A DNA stretch of 64,000 bases from Brachyhypopomus gauderio (GCF_052324685.1 NC_135211.1:32501-96500); one strand, 5' to 3'. Shown: positions 1 through 10,777, counted from the stretch's first letter. Notes: generated by a model not told the origin, from the letters alone. Program-made: numbers and translations.

Positions 1-817
1 AGACGCTTTTGAAATTATTTGTGAAAATGCACCCAAAACCTATTCAAAACAGATTTGATGGAAGCACTGCAGGAGCTGCTCCAAGACGCATTTTGTCCAG
101 AAAATGTGCTATCATGAATGCATCCATATCACCAACACACATTTACAAACCAAACCATAGGCAATAAAATACATGAGTAAACTGATTTGTGGACCTTTGT
201 GGCACTTGGTACTGCTGAGATCAGGATCATTACAGAGTTCAGCAATTATTTTCCCAACTAGGTCATTGATACATTGGAATCCCCAATGTTTTCTGGAACA
301 GAATAGGCTATGCCTTTCGGATGAGAATAAAAAAAGACTTCAAGAACCAAAAAAGAAGTTAAGCTGCCTTCAGCTGATGTACTCAGACTAAAGGGAAACA
401 CTTTAAATCCCAAGGTGAAATGCACATGCTCAAAATTTTATCAGGACAGAGTACATGTTTTACTTTGATATTAAGAGCGATCACTAGATTGTCTTCCAGT
501 AAATTAATGTTTTCTTCCGCTACAAAACGTTTTTTCAACAACTATAAAGAGGCTATGCAACGAAACTGAGCTGAGATGTCAAGTGCCTTTAATGGTACAT
601 TTTTGACCCCACTTCAAATGCTGCTGTTACCTGACCAGTTCGATTGTTAGTTTGCCAGATTCTCAATCTCTGGGATGTGAGATCATGCACCAGGTTTAGT
701 GAATGTTTAAGGGTGAAGGTCTTTAGTTTCTGCACAAATTCCACAAACATAGCTCAGGTCCTGCTCAACATGTCAACATGTGCCGACAGCAAGTGCCTTT
801 GGGGTCCTACAAAGATC

Positions 818-890
818 GCCCGGCTAGCTCAGTCGGTAGAGCATGAGACTCTTAATCTCAGGGTCGTGGGTTCGAGCCCCACGTTGGGCG
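818..890 (+). tRNA. tRNA-Lys-CTT: tRNA-Lys(CTT), copy 1
   Basis: Decodes AAG. All four arms can be drawn: acceptor 1-7/66-72 with two G-U pairs, D arm, anticodon loop CUCUUAA with CUU at 34-36, and a fully paired T stem GTGGG/CCCAC. The A box starts at T8 (TAGCTCAGTCGG) and the B box GGTTCGAGCCC is intact. There is no intron and no encoded CCA, and the discriminator is G. From memory it matches the usual vertebrate tRNA-Lys(CTT). It points toward the tRNA-Asn gene 89 bp away. The nearest run of four T downstream on + is at 1127-1130. This is the main form of the gene in the window (29 of 43 copies). A GATC variant base (AAAGATC) precedes the gene in this subtype. Confidence 0.98.
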
Positions 891-899
891 AGAGGCTGA

Positions 900-906
900 T
901 TTGTTT
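900..906 (+). terminator. Possible non-canonical Pol III terminator of tRNA-Lys (TTTGTTT)
   Basis: TTTGTTT begins 10 nt after the Lys 3' end. Interrupted T runs of this kind are known to act as weak RNA polymerase III terminators in vertebrates. No uninterrupted T4 occurs on + before 1127-1130, beyond the Asn gene. The motif is kept in all copies. Its role here is inference. Confidence 0.4.
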
Positions 907-953
907 GAGTGAAATGTTGAAATTTAGTTAATCTGTTTGCACAAAATACGTCT

Positions 954-959
954 AAAAAA
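954..959 (-). terminator. Pol III T6 terminator of tRNA-Asn
   Basis: Six A on + (six T on the transcribed - reading) begin 20 nt past the 3' end of the Asn gene, with a backup T4 at 943-946. A run of four or more T is the standard vertebrate RNA polymerase III stop signal. The same run is conserved at the same offset in all 43 monomers. Confidence 0.85.
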
Positions 960-979
960 GAAGAGAAAGGAACATACAT

Positions 980-1006
980 CGTCCCTGAGTGGGCTCGAAC
1001 CACCAT

Positions 1007-1047
<41 letters not shown>

Positions 1048-1053
1048 AGAGAC
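980..1053 (-). tRNA. tRNA-Asn-GTT: tRNA-Asn(GTT), copy 1, G49-U65 form
   Basis: Decodes AAU/AAC. Read on -, it has acceptor GTCTCTG/CAGGGAC, A box TGGCGCAATCGG, anticodon loop CUGUUAA with GUU at 34-36, anticodon stem TTCGG/CCGAA, B box GGTTCGAGCCC and discriminator G. It is 74 nt because of an extra D-loop base (20a). No intron and no encoded CCA. In this copy T-stem base 65 is T, giving a G49-U65 wobble instead of G-C, which should be tolerated. A T6 terminator lies 20 nt beyond the 3' end. The gene is convergent with tRNA-Lys copy 1. Confidence 0.98.
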
Positions 1054-1126
1054 CAGATGCTGCTGTGCTTACATAGTTCTTCCTCAAAAGAAAAACCCAA
1101 CAAGCACATTCCTCCTGTTTGCTGGC

Positions 1127-1130
1127 TTTT
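1127..1130 (+). terminator. First canonical T4 downstream of tRNA-Lys on +
   Basis: TTTT in GGCTTTTGATG, 236 nt past the end of tRNA-Lys copy 1 and beyond the antisense of tRNA-Asn. A Lys transcript reaching it would contain the complement of the whole Asn gene. In monomers with the Asn G41 to A variant a T4 appears earlier, inside the Asn antisense. Confidence 0.45.
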
Positions 1131-1230
1131 GATGAAATGAGCCAATGCATAAAGGATGCAACATCAATGTCACTCACACTTTTCTGCTAGCTTGTCTAAA
1201 ATTCGCCCTTCCTTCAATTTCTCACTTGTC

Positions 1231-1246
1231 AAGACCTCCAGGTCTT
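1231..1246. repeat. 16-bp inverted repeat in the spacer with variable centre
   Basis: Arms AAGACCT and AGGTCTT flank a two-base centre that is CC here. In other monomers the centre is GC, making a perfect 16-bp palindrome with a PstI-like core CTGCAG, and once the right arm is altered (CTGCTGG near 2626). It lies 178 bp beyond the promoter end of tRNA-Asn. No function is evident. Confidence 0.6.
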
Positions 1247-2207
1247 CAAACAAAAGGTCAGTTTGTAGACCCTTTTCCTGTCAAAGTTTTGATCCTTTTG
1301 TCCACCAGTCATCGGAATGTGTATGATTTTCACCAGTTTACACAGTGTAGCTCCCTTGCCTTCAGTTGCAGGGTTATGTCCTCTTAGATAAGACGCTTTT
1401 GAAATTATTTATGAAAATGCACCCAAAACCTATTCAAAACAGATTTGATGGAAGCACTGCAGGAGCTGCTCCAAGACGCATTTTGTCCAGGAAATGTGCT
1501 ATCATGAATGCATCCATATCACCAACACACATTTACAAACCAAACCATAGGCAATAAAATACATGAGTAAACTGATTTGTGGACCTTTGTGGCACTTGGT
1601 ACTGCTGAGATCAGGATCATTACAGAGTTCAGCAATTATTTTCCCAACTAGGTCATTGATACATTGGAATCCCCAATGTTTTCTGGAACAGAATAGGCTA
1701 TGCCTTTCGGATGAGAATAAAAAAAGACTTCAAGAACCAAAAAAGAAGTTAAGCTGCCTTCAGCTGATGTACTCAGACTAAAGGGAAACACTTTAAATCC
1801 CAAGGTGAAATGCACATGCTCAAAATTTTATCAGGACAGAGTACATGTTTTACTTTGATATTAAGAGTGATCAATGGATTGTCTTCCAGTAAATTAATGT
1901 TTTCTTCCGCTACAAAACGTTTTTTCAACAACTATAAAGAGGCTATGCAACGAAACTGAGCTGGGATGTCAAGTGCCTTTAATGGTACCTTTTTGACCCC
2001 ACTTCAAATGCTGCTGTTACCTGACCAGTTCGATTGTTAGTTTGCCAGATTCTCAATCTCTGGGATGTGAGATCATGCACCAGGTTTAGTGAATGTTTAA
2101 GGGTGAAGGTCTTTAATTTCTGCACAAATTCCACAAACATAGCTCAGGTCCTGCTCAACATGTCAACATGTGGCGACAGCAAGTGCCTTTGGGGTCCTAC
2201 AAAAATC

Positions 2208-2280
2208 GCCCGGCTAGCTCAGTCGGTAGAGCATGAGACTCTTAATCTCAGGGTCGTGAGTTCGAGCCCCATGTTGGGCG
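2208..2280 (+). tRNA. tRNA-Lys-CTT: tRNA-Lys(CTT), copy 2, A52/U65 variant
   Basis: Two T-stem changes relative to the main form. G52 to A gives an A52-C62 mismatch and changes the first base of the B box (AGTTCGAGCCC). C65 to T leaves a G49-U65 wobble. Anticodon CTT, A box and acceptor stem are intact. Expression or stability may be reduced. Confidence 0.9.
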
Positions 2281-2369
2281 AGAGGCTGATTTGTTTGAGT
2301 GAAATGTTGAAATTTAGTTAATCTGTTTGCACAAAATACGTCTAAAAAAGAAGAGAAAGGAACATACAT

Positions 2370-2443
2370 CGTCCCTGGGTGGGCTCGAACCACCATCCTT
2401 TCGGTTAACAGCCGAACGCGCAAACCGATTGCGCCACAGAGAC
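2370..2443 (-). tRNA. tRNA-Asn-GTT: tRNA-Asn(GTT), copy 2, U21 variant
   Basis: The nearly invariant A21 of the D loop is T, which removes a base that normally stacks on the U8-A14 pair. T stem has the G49-C65 pair. Everything else matches the main form. Confidence 0.9.
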
Positions 2444-3597
2444 CAGATGCTGCTGTGCTTACATAGTTCTTCCTATAAAGAAAAACCCAACAAGCACATT
2501 CCTCCTGTTTGCTGGCTTTTGATGAAATGAGCCAATGCATAAAGGATGCAACATCAATGTCACTCACACTTTTCTGCTAGCTTGTCTAAAATTCGCCCTT
2601 CCTTCAGTTTCTCACTTGTCAAGACCTGCTGGTCTTCAAACAAAAGGTCAGTTTGTAGACCCTTTTCCTGTCAAAGTTTTGATCCTTTTGTCCACCAGTC
2701 ATCGGAATGTGTATGATTTTCACCAGTTTACACAGTGTAGCTCCCTTGCCTTCAGTTGCAGGGTTATGTCCTCTTAGATAAGACGCTTTTGAAATTATTT
2801 GTGAAAATGCACCCAAAACCTATTCAAAACAGATTTGATGGAAGCACTGCAGGAGCTGCTCCAAGACGCATTTTGTCCAGAAAATGTGCTATCATGAATG
2901 CATCCATATCACCAACACACATTTACAAACCAAACCATAGGCAATAAAATACATGAGTAAACTGATTTGTGGACCTTTGTGGCACTTGGTACTGCTGAGA
3001 TCAGGATCATTACAGAGTTCAGCAATTATTTTCCCAACTAGGTCATTGATACATTGGAATCCCCAATGTTTTCTGGAACAGAATAGGCTATGCCTTTCGG
3101 ATGAGAATAAAAAAAGACTTCAAGAACCAAAAAAGAAGTTAAGCTGCCTTCAGCTGATGTACTCAGACTAAAGGGAAACACTTTAAATCCCAAGGTGAAA
3201 TGCACATGCTCAAAATTTTATCAGGACAGAGTACATGTTTTACTTTGATATTAAGAGCGATCACTAGATTGTCTTCCAGTAAATTAATGTTTTCTTCCGC
3301 TACAAAACGTTTTTTCAACAACTATAAAGAGGCTATGCAACGAAACTGAGCTGAGATGTCAAGTGCCTTTAATGGTACATTTTTGACCCCACTTCAAATG
3401 CTGCTGTTACCTGACCAGTTCGATTGTTAGTTTGCCAGATTCTCAATCTCTGGGATGTGAGATCATGCACCAGGTTTAGTGAATGTTTAAGGGTGAAGGT
3501 CTTTAGTTTCTGCACAAATTCCACAAACATAGCTCAGGTCCTGCTCAACATGTCAACATGTGCCGACAGCAAGTGCCTTTGGGGTCCTACAAAGATC

Positions 3598-3670
3598 GCC
3601 CGGCTAGCTCAGTCGGTAGAGCATGAGACTCTTAATCTCAGGGTCGTGGGTTCGAGCCCCACGTTGGGCG
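3598..3670 (+). tRNA. tRNA-Lys-CTT: tRNA-Lys(CTT), copy 3
   Basis: Main form, identical to copy 1, in the second A monomer of the left dimer repeat. Confidence 0.98.
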
Positions 3671-3759
3671 AGAGGCTGATTTGTTTGAGTGAAATGTTGA
3701 AATTTAGTTAATCTGTTTGCACAAAATACGTCTAAAAAAGAAGAGAAAGGAACATACAT

Positions 3760-3786
3760 CGTCCCTGAGTGGGCTCGAACCACCAT

Positions 3787-3827
<41 letters not shown>

Positions 3828-3833
3828 AGAGAC
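3760..3833 (-). tRNA. tRNA-Asn-GTT: tRNA-Asn(GTT), copy 3, G49-U65 form
   Basis: Same as copy 1, with the T-stem wobble as its only difference from the main form. Confidence 0.98.
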
Positions 3834-4987
3834 CAGATGCTGCTGTGCTTACATAGTTCTTCCTCAAAAGAAAAACCCAACAAGCACATTCCTCCTGTTT
3901 GCTGGCTTTTGATGAAATGAGCCAATGCATAAAGGATGCAACATCAATGTCACTCACACTTTTCTGCTAGCTTGTCTAAAATTCGCCCTTCCTTCAATTT
4001 CTCACTTGTCAAGACCTCCAGGTCTTCAAACAAAAGGTCAGTTTGTAGACCCTTTTCCTGTCAAAGTTTTGATCCTTTTGTCCACCAGTCATCGGAATGT
4101 GTATGATTTTCACCAGTTTACACAGTGTAGCTCCCTTGCCTTCAGTTGCAGGGTTATGTCCTCTTAGATAAGACGCTTTTGAAATTATTTATGAAAATGC
4201 ACCCAAAACCTATTCAAAACAGATTTGATGGAAGCACTGCAGGAGCTGCTCCAAGACGCATTTTGTCCAGGAAATGTGCTATCATGAATGCATCCATATC
4301 ACCAACACACATTTACAAACCAAACCATAGGCAATAAAATACATGAGTAAACTGATTTGTGGACCTTTGTGGCACTTGGTACTGCTGAGATCAGGATCAT
4401 TACAGAGTTCAGCAATTATTTTCCCAACTAGGTCATTGATACATTGGAATCCCCAATGTTTTCTGGAACAGAATAGGCTATGCCTTTCGGATGAGAATAA
4501 AAAAAGACTTCAAGAACCAAAAAAGAAGTTAAGCTGCCTTCAGCTGATGTACTCAGACTAAAGGGAAACACTTTAAATCCCAAGGTGAAATGCACATGCT
4601 CAAAATTTTATCAGGACAGAGTACATGTTTTACTTTGATATTAAGAGTGATCAATGGATTGTCTTCCAGTAAATTAATGTTTTCTTCCGCTACAAAACGT
4701 TTTTTCAACAACTATAAAGAGGCTATGCAACGAAACTGAGCTGGGATGTCAAGTGCCTTTAATGGTACCTTTTTGACCCCACTTCAAATGCTGCTGTTAC
4801 CTGACCAGTTCGATTGTTAGTTTGCCAGATTCTCAATCTCTGGGATGTGAGATCATGCACCAGGTTTAGTGAATGTTTAAGGGTGAAGGTCTTTAATTTC
4901 TGCACAAATTCCACAAACATAGCTCAGGTCCTGCTCAACATGTCAACATGTGGCGACAGCAAGTGCCTTTGGGGTCCTACAAAAATC

Positions 4988-5060
4988 GCCCGGCTAGCTC
5001 AGTCGGTAGAGCATGAGACTCTTAATCTCAGGGTCGTGAGTTCGAGCCCCATGTTGGGCG
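4988..5060 (+). tRNA. tRNA-Lys-CTT: tRNA-Lys(CTT), copy 4, A52/U65 variant
   Basis: Carries the A52-C62 mismatch and G49-U65 wobble seen in copy 2, of which this monomer is the dimer partner. Confidence 0.9.
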
Positions 5061-5149
5061 AGAGGCTGATTTGTTTGAGTGAAATGTTGAAATTTAGTTA
5101 ATCTGTTTGCACAAAATACGTCTAAAAAAGAAGAGAAAGGAACATACAT

Positions 5150-5223
5150 CGTCCCTGGGTGGGCTCGAACCACCATCCTTTCGGTTAACAGCCGAACGCG
5201 CAAACCGATTGCGCCACAGAGAC
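5150..5223 (-). tRNA. tRNA-Asn-GTT: tRNA-Asn(GTT), copy 4, U21 variant
   Basis: A21 to U in the D loop, as in copy 2. Confidence 0.9.
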
Positions 5224-6377
5224 CAGATGCTGCTGTGCTTACATAGTTCTTCCTATAAAGAAAAACCCAACAAGCACATTCCTCCTGTTTGCTGGCTTTT
5301 GATGAAATGAGCCAATGCATAAAGGATGCAACATCAATGTCACTCATACTTTTCTGCTAGCTTGTCTAAAATTCGCCCTTCCTTCAGTTTCTCACTTGTC
5401 AAGACCTGCAGGTCTTCAAACAAAAGGTCAGTTTGTAGACCCTTTTCCTGTCAAAGTTTTGATCCTTTTGTCCACCAGTCATCGGAATGTGTATGATTTT
5501 CACCAGTTTACACAGTGTAGCTCCCTTGCCTTCAGTTGCAGGGTTATGTCCTCTTAGATAAGACGCTTTTGAAATTATTTGTGAAAATGCACCCAAAACC
5601 TATTCAAAACAGATTTGATGGAAGCACTGCAGGAGCTGCTCCAAGACGCATTTTGTCCAGAAAATGTGCTATCATGAATGCATCCATATCACCAACACAC
5701 ATTTACAAACCAAACCATAGGCAATAAAATACATGAGTAAACTGATTTGTGGACCTTTGTGGCACTTGGTACTGCTGAGATCAGGATCATTACAGAGTTC
5801 AGCAATTATTTTCCCAACTAGGTCATTGATACATTGGAATCCCCAATGTTTTCTGGAACAGAATAGGCTATGCCTTTCGGATGAGAATAAAAAAAGACTT
5901 CAAGAACCAAAAAAGAAGTTAAGCTGCCTTCAGCTGATGTACTCAGACTAAAGGGAAACACTTTAAATCCCAAGGTGAAATGCACATGCTCAAAATTTTA
6001 TCAGGACAGAGTACATGTTTTACTTTGATATTAAGAGCGATCACTAGATTGTCTTCCAGTAAATTAATGTTTTCTTCCGCTACAAAACGTTTTTTCAACA
6101 ACTATAAAGAGGCTATGCAACGAAACTGAGCTGAGATGTCAAGTGCCTTTAATGGTACATTTTTGACCCCACTTCAAATGCTGCTGTTACCTGACCAGTT
6201 CGATTGTTAGTTTGCCAGATTCTCAATCTCTGGGATGTGAGATCATGCACCAGGTTTAGTGAATGTTTAAGGGTGAAGGTCTTTAGTTTCTGCACAAATT
6301 CCACAAACATAGCTCAGGTCCTGCTCAACATGTCAACATGTGCCGACAGCAAGTGCCTTTGGGGTCCTACAAAGATC

Positions 6378-6450
6378 GCCCGGCTAGCTCAGTCGGTAGA
6401 GCATGAGACTCTTAATCTCAGGGTCGTGGGTTCGAGCCCCACGTTGGGCG
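6378..6450 (+). tRNA. tRNA-Lys-CTT: tRNA-Lys(CTT), copy 5
   Basis: Main form with the left-side upstream haplotype TGCCGACAGC and AAAGATC. Confidence 0.98.
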
Positions 6451-6539
6451 AGAGGCTGATTTGTTTGAGTGAAATGTTGAAATTTAGTTAATCTGTTTGC
6501 ACAAAATACGTCTAAAAAAGAAGAGAAAGGAACATACAT

Positions 6540-6566
6540 CGTCCCTGAGTGGGCTCGAACCACCAT

Positions 6567-6607
<41 letters not shown>

Positions 6608-6613
6608 AGAGAC
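6540..6613 (-). tRNA. tRNA-Asn-GTT: tRNA-Asn(GTT), copy 5, G49-U65 form
   Basis: Type A gene with the T-stem wobble. Its monomer is followed by another type A, breaking the A-B alternation. Confidence 0.98.
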
Positions 6614-7767
6614 CAGATGCTGCTGTGCTTACATAGTTCTTCCTCAAAAGAAAAACCCAACAAGCACATTCCTCCTGTTTGCTGGCTTTTGATGAAATGA
6701 GCCAATGCATAAAGGATGCAACATCAATGTCACTCACACTTTTCTGCTAGCTTGTCTAAAATTCGCCCTTCCTTCAATTTCTCACTTGTCAAGACCTCCA
6801 GGTCTTCAAACAAAAGGTCAGTTTGTAGACCCTTTTCCTGTCAAAGTTTTGATCCTTTTGTCCACCAGTCATCGGAATGTGTATGATTTTCACCAGTTTA
6901 CACAGTGTAGCTCCCTTGCCTTCAGTTGCAGGGTTATGTCCTCTTAGATAAGACGCTTTTGAAATTATTTATGAAAATGCACCCAAAACCTATTCAAAAC
7001 AGATTTGATGGAAGCACTGCAGGAGCTGCTCCAAGACGCATTTTGTCCAGGAAATGTGCTATCATGAATGCATCCATATCACCAACACACATTTACAAAC
7101 CAAACCATAGGCAATAAAATACATGAGTAAACTGATTTGTGGACCTTTGTGGCACTTGGTACTGCTGAGATCAGGATCATTACAGAGTTCAGCAATTATT
7201 TTCCCAACTAGGTCATTGATACATTGGAATCCCCAATGTTTTCTGGAACAGAATAGGCTATGCCTTTCGGATGAGAATAAAAAAAGACTTCAAGAACCAA
7301 AAAAGAAGTTAAGCTGCCTTCAGCTGATGTACTCAGACTAAAGGGAAACACTTTAAATCCCAAGGTGAAATGCACATGCTCAAAATTTTATCAGGACAGA
7401 GTACATGTTTTACTTTGATATTAAGAGTGATCAATGGATTGTCTTCCAGTAAATTAATGTTTTCTTCCGCTACAAAACGTTTTTTCAACAACTATAAAGA
7501 GGCTATGCAACGAAACTGAGCTGAGATGTCAAGTGCCTTTAATGGTACATTTTTGACCCCACTTCAAATGCTGCTGTTACCTGACCAGTTCGATTGTTAG
7601 TTTGCCAGATTCTCAATCTCTGGGATGTGAGATCATGCACCAGGTTTAGTGAATGTTTAAGGGTGAAGGTCTTTAGTTTCTGCACAAATTCCACAAACAT
7701 AGCTCAGGTCCTGCTCAACATGTCAACATGTGCCGACAGCAAGTGCCTTTGGGGTCCTACAAAGATC

Positions 7768-7840
7768 GCCCGGCTAGCTCAGTCGGTAGAGCATGAGACT
7801 CTTAATCTCAGGGTCGTGGGTTCGAGCCCCACGTTGGGCG
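7768..7840 (+). tRNA. tRNA-Lys-CTT: tRNA-Lys(CTT), copy 6
   Basis: Main form. Its upstream spacer is mosaic: TTAAGAGTGATCAATGG (type B) at about 7421-7437, then type A from GCTGAGATG (about 7520) onward. Confidence 0.98.
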
Positions 7841-7929
7841 AGAGGCTGATTTGTTTGAGTGAAATGTTGAAATTTAGTTAATCTGTTTGCACAAAATACG
7901 TCTAAAAAAGAAGAGAAAGGAACATACAT

Positions 7930-7956
7930 CGTCCCTGAGTGGGCTCGAACCACCAT

Positions 7957-7997
<41 letters not shown>

Positions 7998-8003
7998 AGA
8001 GAC
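7930..8003 (-). tRNA. tRNA-Asn-GTT: tRNA-Asn(GTT), copy 6, G49-U65 form
   Basis: T-stem wobble form, in the mosaic monomer. Confidence 0.98.
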
Positions 8004-9157
8004 CAGATGCTGCTGTGCTTACATAGTTCTTCCTCAAAAGAAAAACCCAACAAGCACATTCCTCCTGTTTGCTGGCTTTTGATGAAATGAGCCAATGCAT
8101 AAAGGATGCAACATCAATGTCACTCACACTTTTCTGCTAGCTTGTCTAAAATTCGCCCTTCCTTCAATTTCTCACTTGTCAAGACCTCCAGGTCTTCAAA
8201 CAAAAGGTCAGTTTGTAGACCCTTTTCCTGTCAAAGTTTTGATCCTTTTGTCCACCAGTCATCGGAATGTGTATGATTTTCACCAGTTTACACAGTGTAG
8301 CTCCCTTGCCTTCAGTTGCAGGGTTATGTCCTCTTAGATAAGACGCTTTTGAAATTATTTATGAAAATGCACCCAAAACCTATTCAAAACAGATTTGATG
8401 GAAGCACTGCAGGAGCTGCTCCAAGACGCATTTTGTCCAGGAAATGTGCTATCATGAATGCATCCATATCACCAACACACATTTACAAACCAAACCATAG
8501 GCAATAAAATACATGAGTAAACTGATTTGTGGACCTTTGTGGCACTTGGTACTGCTGAGATCAGGATCATTACAGAGTTCAGCAATTATTTTCCCAACTA
8601 GGTCATTGATACATTGGAATCCCCAATGTTTTCTGGAACAGAATAGGCTATGCCTTTCGGATGAGAATAAAAAAAGACTTCAAGAACCAAAAAAGAAGTT
8701 AAGCTGCCTTCAGCTGATGTACTCAGACTAAAGGGAAACACTTTAAATCCCAAGGTGAAATGCACATGCTCAAAATTTTATCAGGACAGAGTACATGTTT
8801 TACTTTGATATTAAGAGTGATCAATGGATTGTCTTCCAGTAAATTAATGTTTTCTTCCGCTACAAAACGTTTTTTCAACAACTATAAAGAGGCTATGCAA
8901 CGAAACTGAGCTGGGATGTCAAGTGCCTTTAATGGTACCTTTTTGACCCCACTTCAAATGCTGCTGTTACCTGACCAGTTCGATTGTTAGTTTGCCAGAT
9001 TCTCAATCTCTGGGATGTGAGATCATGCACCAGGTTTAGTGAATGTTTAAGGGTGAAGGTCTTTAATTTCTGCACAAATTCCACAAACATAGCTCAGGTC
9101 CTGCTCAACATGTCAACATGTGGCGACAGCAAGTGCCTTTGGGGTCCTACAAAAATC

Positions 9158-9230
9158 GCCCGGCTAGCTCAGTCGGTAGAGCATGAGACTCTTAATCTCA
9201 GGGTCGTGAGTTCGAGCCCCATGTTGGGCG
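9158..9230 (+). tRNA. tRNA-Lys-CTT: tRNA-Lys(CTT), copy 7, A52/U65 variant
   Basis: Type B gene with A52-C62 mismatch, altered first B-box base and G49-U65. Confidence 0.9.
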
Positions 9231-9319
9231 AGAGGCTGATTTGTTTGAGTGAAATGTTGAAATTTAGTTAATCTGTTTGCACAAAATACGTCTAAAAAAG
9301 AAGAGAAAGGAACATACAT

Positions 9320-9393
9320 CGTCCCTGGGTGGGCTCGAACCACCATCCTTTCGGTTAACAGCCGAACGCGCAAACCGATTGCGCCACAGAGAC
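9320..9393 (-). tRNA. tRNA-Asn-GTT: tRNA-Asn(GTT), copy 7, U21 variant
   Basis: Type B gene with A21 to U. Confidence 0.9.
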
Positions 9394-10547
9394 CAGATGC
9401 TGCTGTGCTTACATAGTTCTTCCTATAAAGAAAAACCCAACAAGCACATTCCTCCTGTTTGCTGGCTTTTGATGAAATGAGCCAATGCATAAAGGATGCA
9501 ACATCAATGTCACTCACACTTTTCTGCTAGCTTGTCTAAAATTCGCCCTTCCTTCAGTTTCTCACTTGTCAAGACCTGCAGGTCTTCAAACAAAAGGTCA
9601 GTTTGTAGACCCTTTTCCTGTCAAAGTTTTGATCCTTTTGTCCACCAGTCATCGGAATGTGTATGATTTTCACCAGTTTACACAGTGTAGCTCCCTTGCC
9701 TTCAGTTGCAGGGTTATGTCCTCTTAGATAAGACGCTTTTGAAATTATTTGTGAAAATGCACCCAAAACCTATTCAAAACAGATTTGATGGAAGCACTGC
9801 AGGAGCTGCTCCAAGACGCATTTTGTCCAGAAAATGTGCTATCATGAATGCATCCATATCACCAACACACATTTACAAACCAAACCATAGGCAATAAAAT
9901 ACATGAGTAAACTGATTTGTGGACCTTTGTGGCACTTGGTACTGCTGAGATCAGGATCATTACAGAGTTCAGCAATTATTTTCCCAACTAGGTCATTGAT
10001 ACATTGGAATCCCCAATGTTTTCTGGAACAGAATAGGCTATGCCTTTCGGATGAGAATAAAAAAAGACTTCAAGAACCAAAAAAGAAGTTAAGCTGCCTT
10101 CAGCTGATGTACTCAGACTAAAGGGAAACACTTTAAATCCCAAGGTGAAATGCACATGCTCAAAATTTTATCAGGACAGAGTACATGTTTTACTTTGATA
10201 TTAAGAGCGATCACTAGATTGTCTTCCAGTAAATTAATGTTTTCTTCCGCTACAAAACGTTTTTTCAACAACTATAAAGAGGCTATGCAACGAAACTGAG
10301 CTGAGATGTCAAGTGCCTTTAATGGTACATTTTTGACCCCACTTCAAATGCTGCTGTTACCTGACCAGTTCGATTGTTAGTTTGCCAGATTCTCAATCTC
10401 TGGGATGTGAGATCATGCACCAGGTTTAGTGAATGTTTAAGGGTGAAGGTCTTTAGTTTCTGCACAAATTCCACAAACATAGCTCAGGTCCTGCTCAACA
10501 TGTCAACATGTGCCGACAGCAAGTGCCTTTGGGGTCCTACAAAGATC

Positions 10548-10620
10548 GCCCGGCTAGCTCAGTCGGTAGAGCATGAGACTCTTAATCTCAGGGTCGTGGG
10601 TTCGAGCCCCACGTTGGGCG
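10548..10620 (+). tRNA. tRNA-Lys-CTT: tRNA-Lys(CTT), copy 8
   Basis: Main form in a type A monomer. Confidence 0.98.
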
Positions 10621-10709
10621 AGAGGCTGATTTGTTTGAGTGAAATGTTGAAATTTAGTTAATCTGTTTGCACAAAATACGTCTAAAAAAGAAGAGAAAGG
10701 AACATACAT

Positions 10710-10736
10710 CGTCCCTGAGTGGGCTCGAACCACCAT

Positions 10737-10777
<41 letters not shown>

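Larger units (their letters stand above)
818..2207. repeat. Representative 1390-bp monomer (Lys gene to next Lys gene)
   Basis: Order within the monomer: tRNA-Lys on + (73 bp), an 89-bp gap, tRNA-Asn on - (74 bp), then a 1154-bp spacer at 1054-2207. The spacer is moderately AT-rich. It contains a 16-bp inverted repeat at 1231-1246, a second short inverted repeat near 1382-1393, the TTAA that serves elsewhere as the transposon target (1861-1864 here), and a tandem pair of CAACATGT octamers about 50 bp upstream of the Lys gene. Both strands have only short open frames without family resemblance. I see no further tRNA, snRNA, 5S rRNA or protein gene in it. The same description applies to the spacers of all other monomers. 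Confidence 0.95.
1..5560. repeat. Higher-order repeat: two 2780-bp dimers (subtypes A+B)
   Basis: 1-2780 and 2781-5560 are nearly identical dimers, each with one type A and one type B monomer. The only differences I noticed are GACCTGCTGG versus GACCTGCAGG (around 2626 and 5406) and CACTCACACT versus CACTCATACT (around 2561 and 5341). Within a dimer the two monomers differ at many more positions, including inside both tRNA genes, so the dimer rather than the monomer is the most recent duplication unit here. Confidence 0.85.

Noticed and set aside
173-391. Recurrent 72-, 95-, 67-, 80- and 63-codon open frames in each monomer as small protein genes
   Set aside because: They repeat only because the DNA repeats. 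The 95- and 67-codon frames run through tRNA genes, frames are broken by single changes in some copies (for example ATTACAG to ATAACAG), and there is no family resemblance.
628-645. GTTCGATTG in the spacer as an extra B box or hidden tRNA gene
   Set aside because: Only part of the B-box consensus matches, no A box or cloverleaf lies at the right distance, and several monomers have GTTCCATTG.
2214-2567. 117-codon frame on - as a longer protein
   Set aside because: It exists only in monomers where A21 of tRNA-Asn is changed, which removes a stop codon, and it spans antisense tRNA-Lys and sense tRNA-Asn. It is a by-product of the variant.
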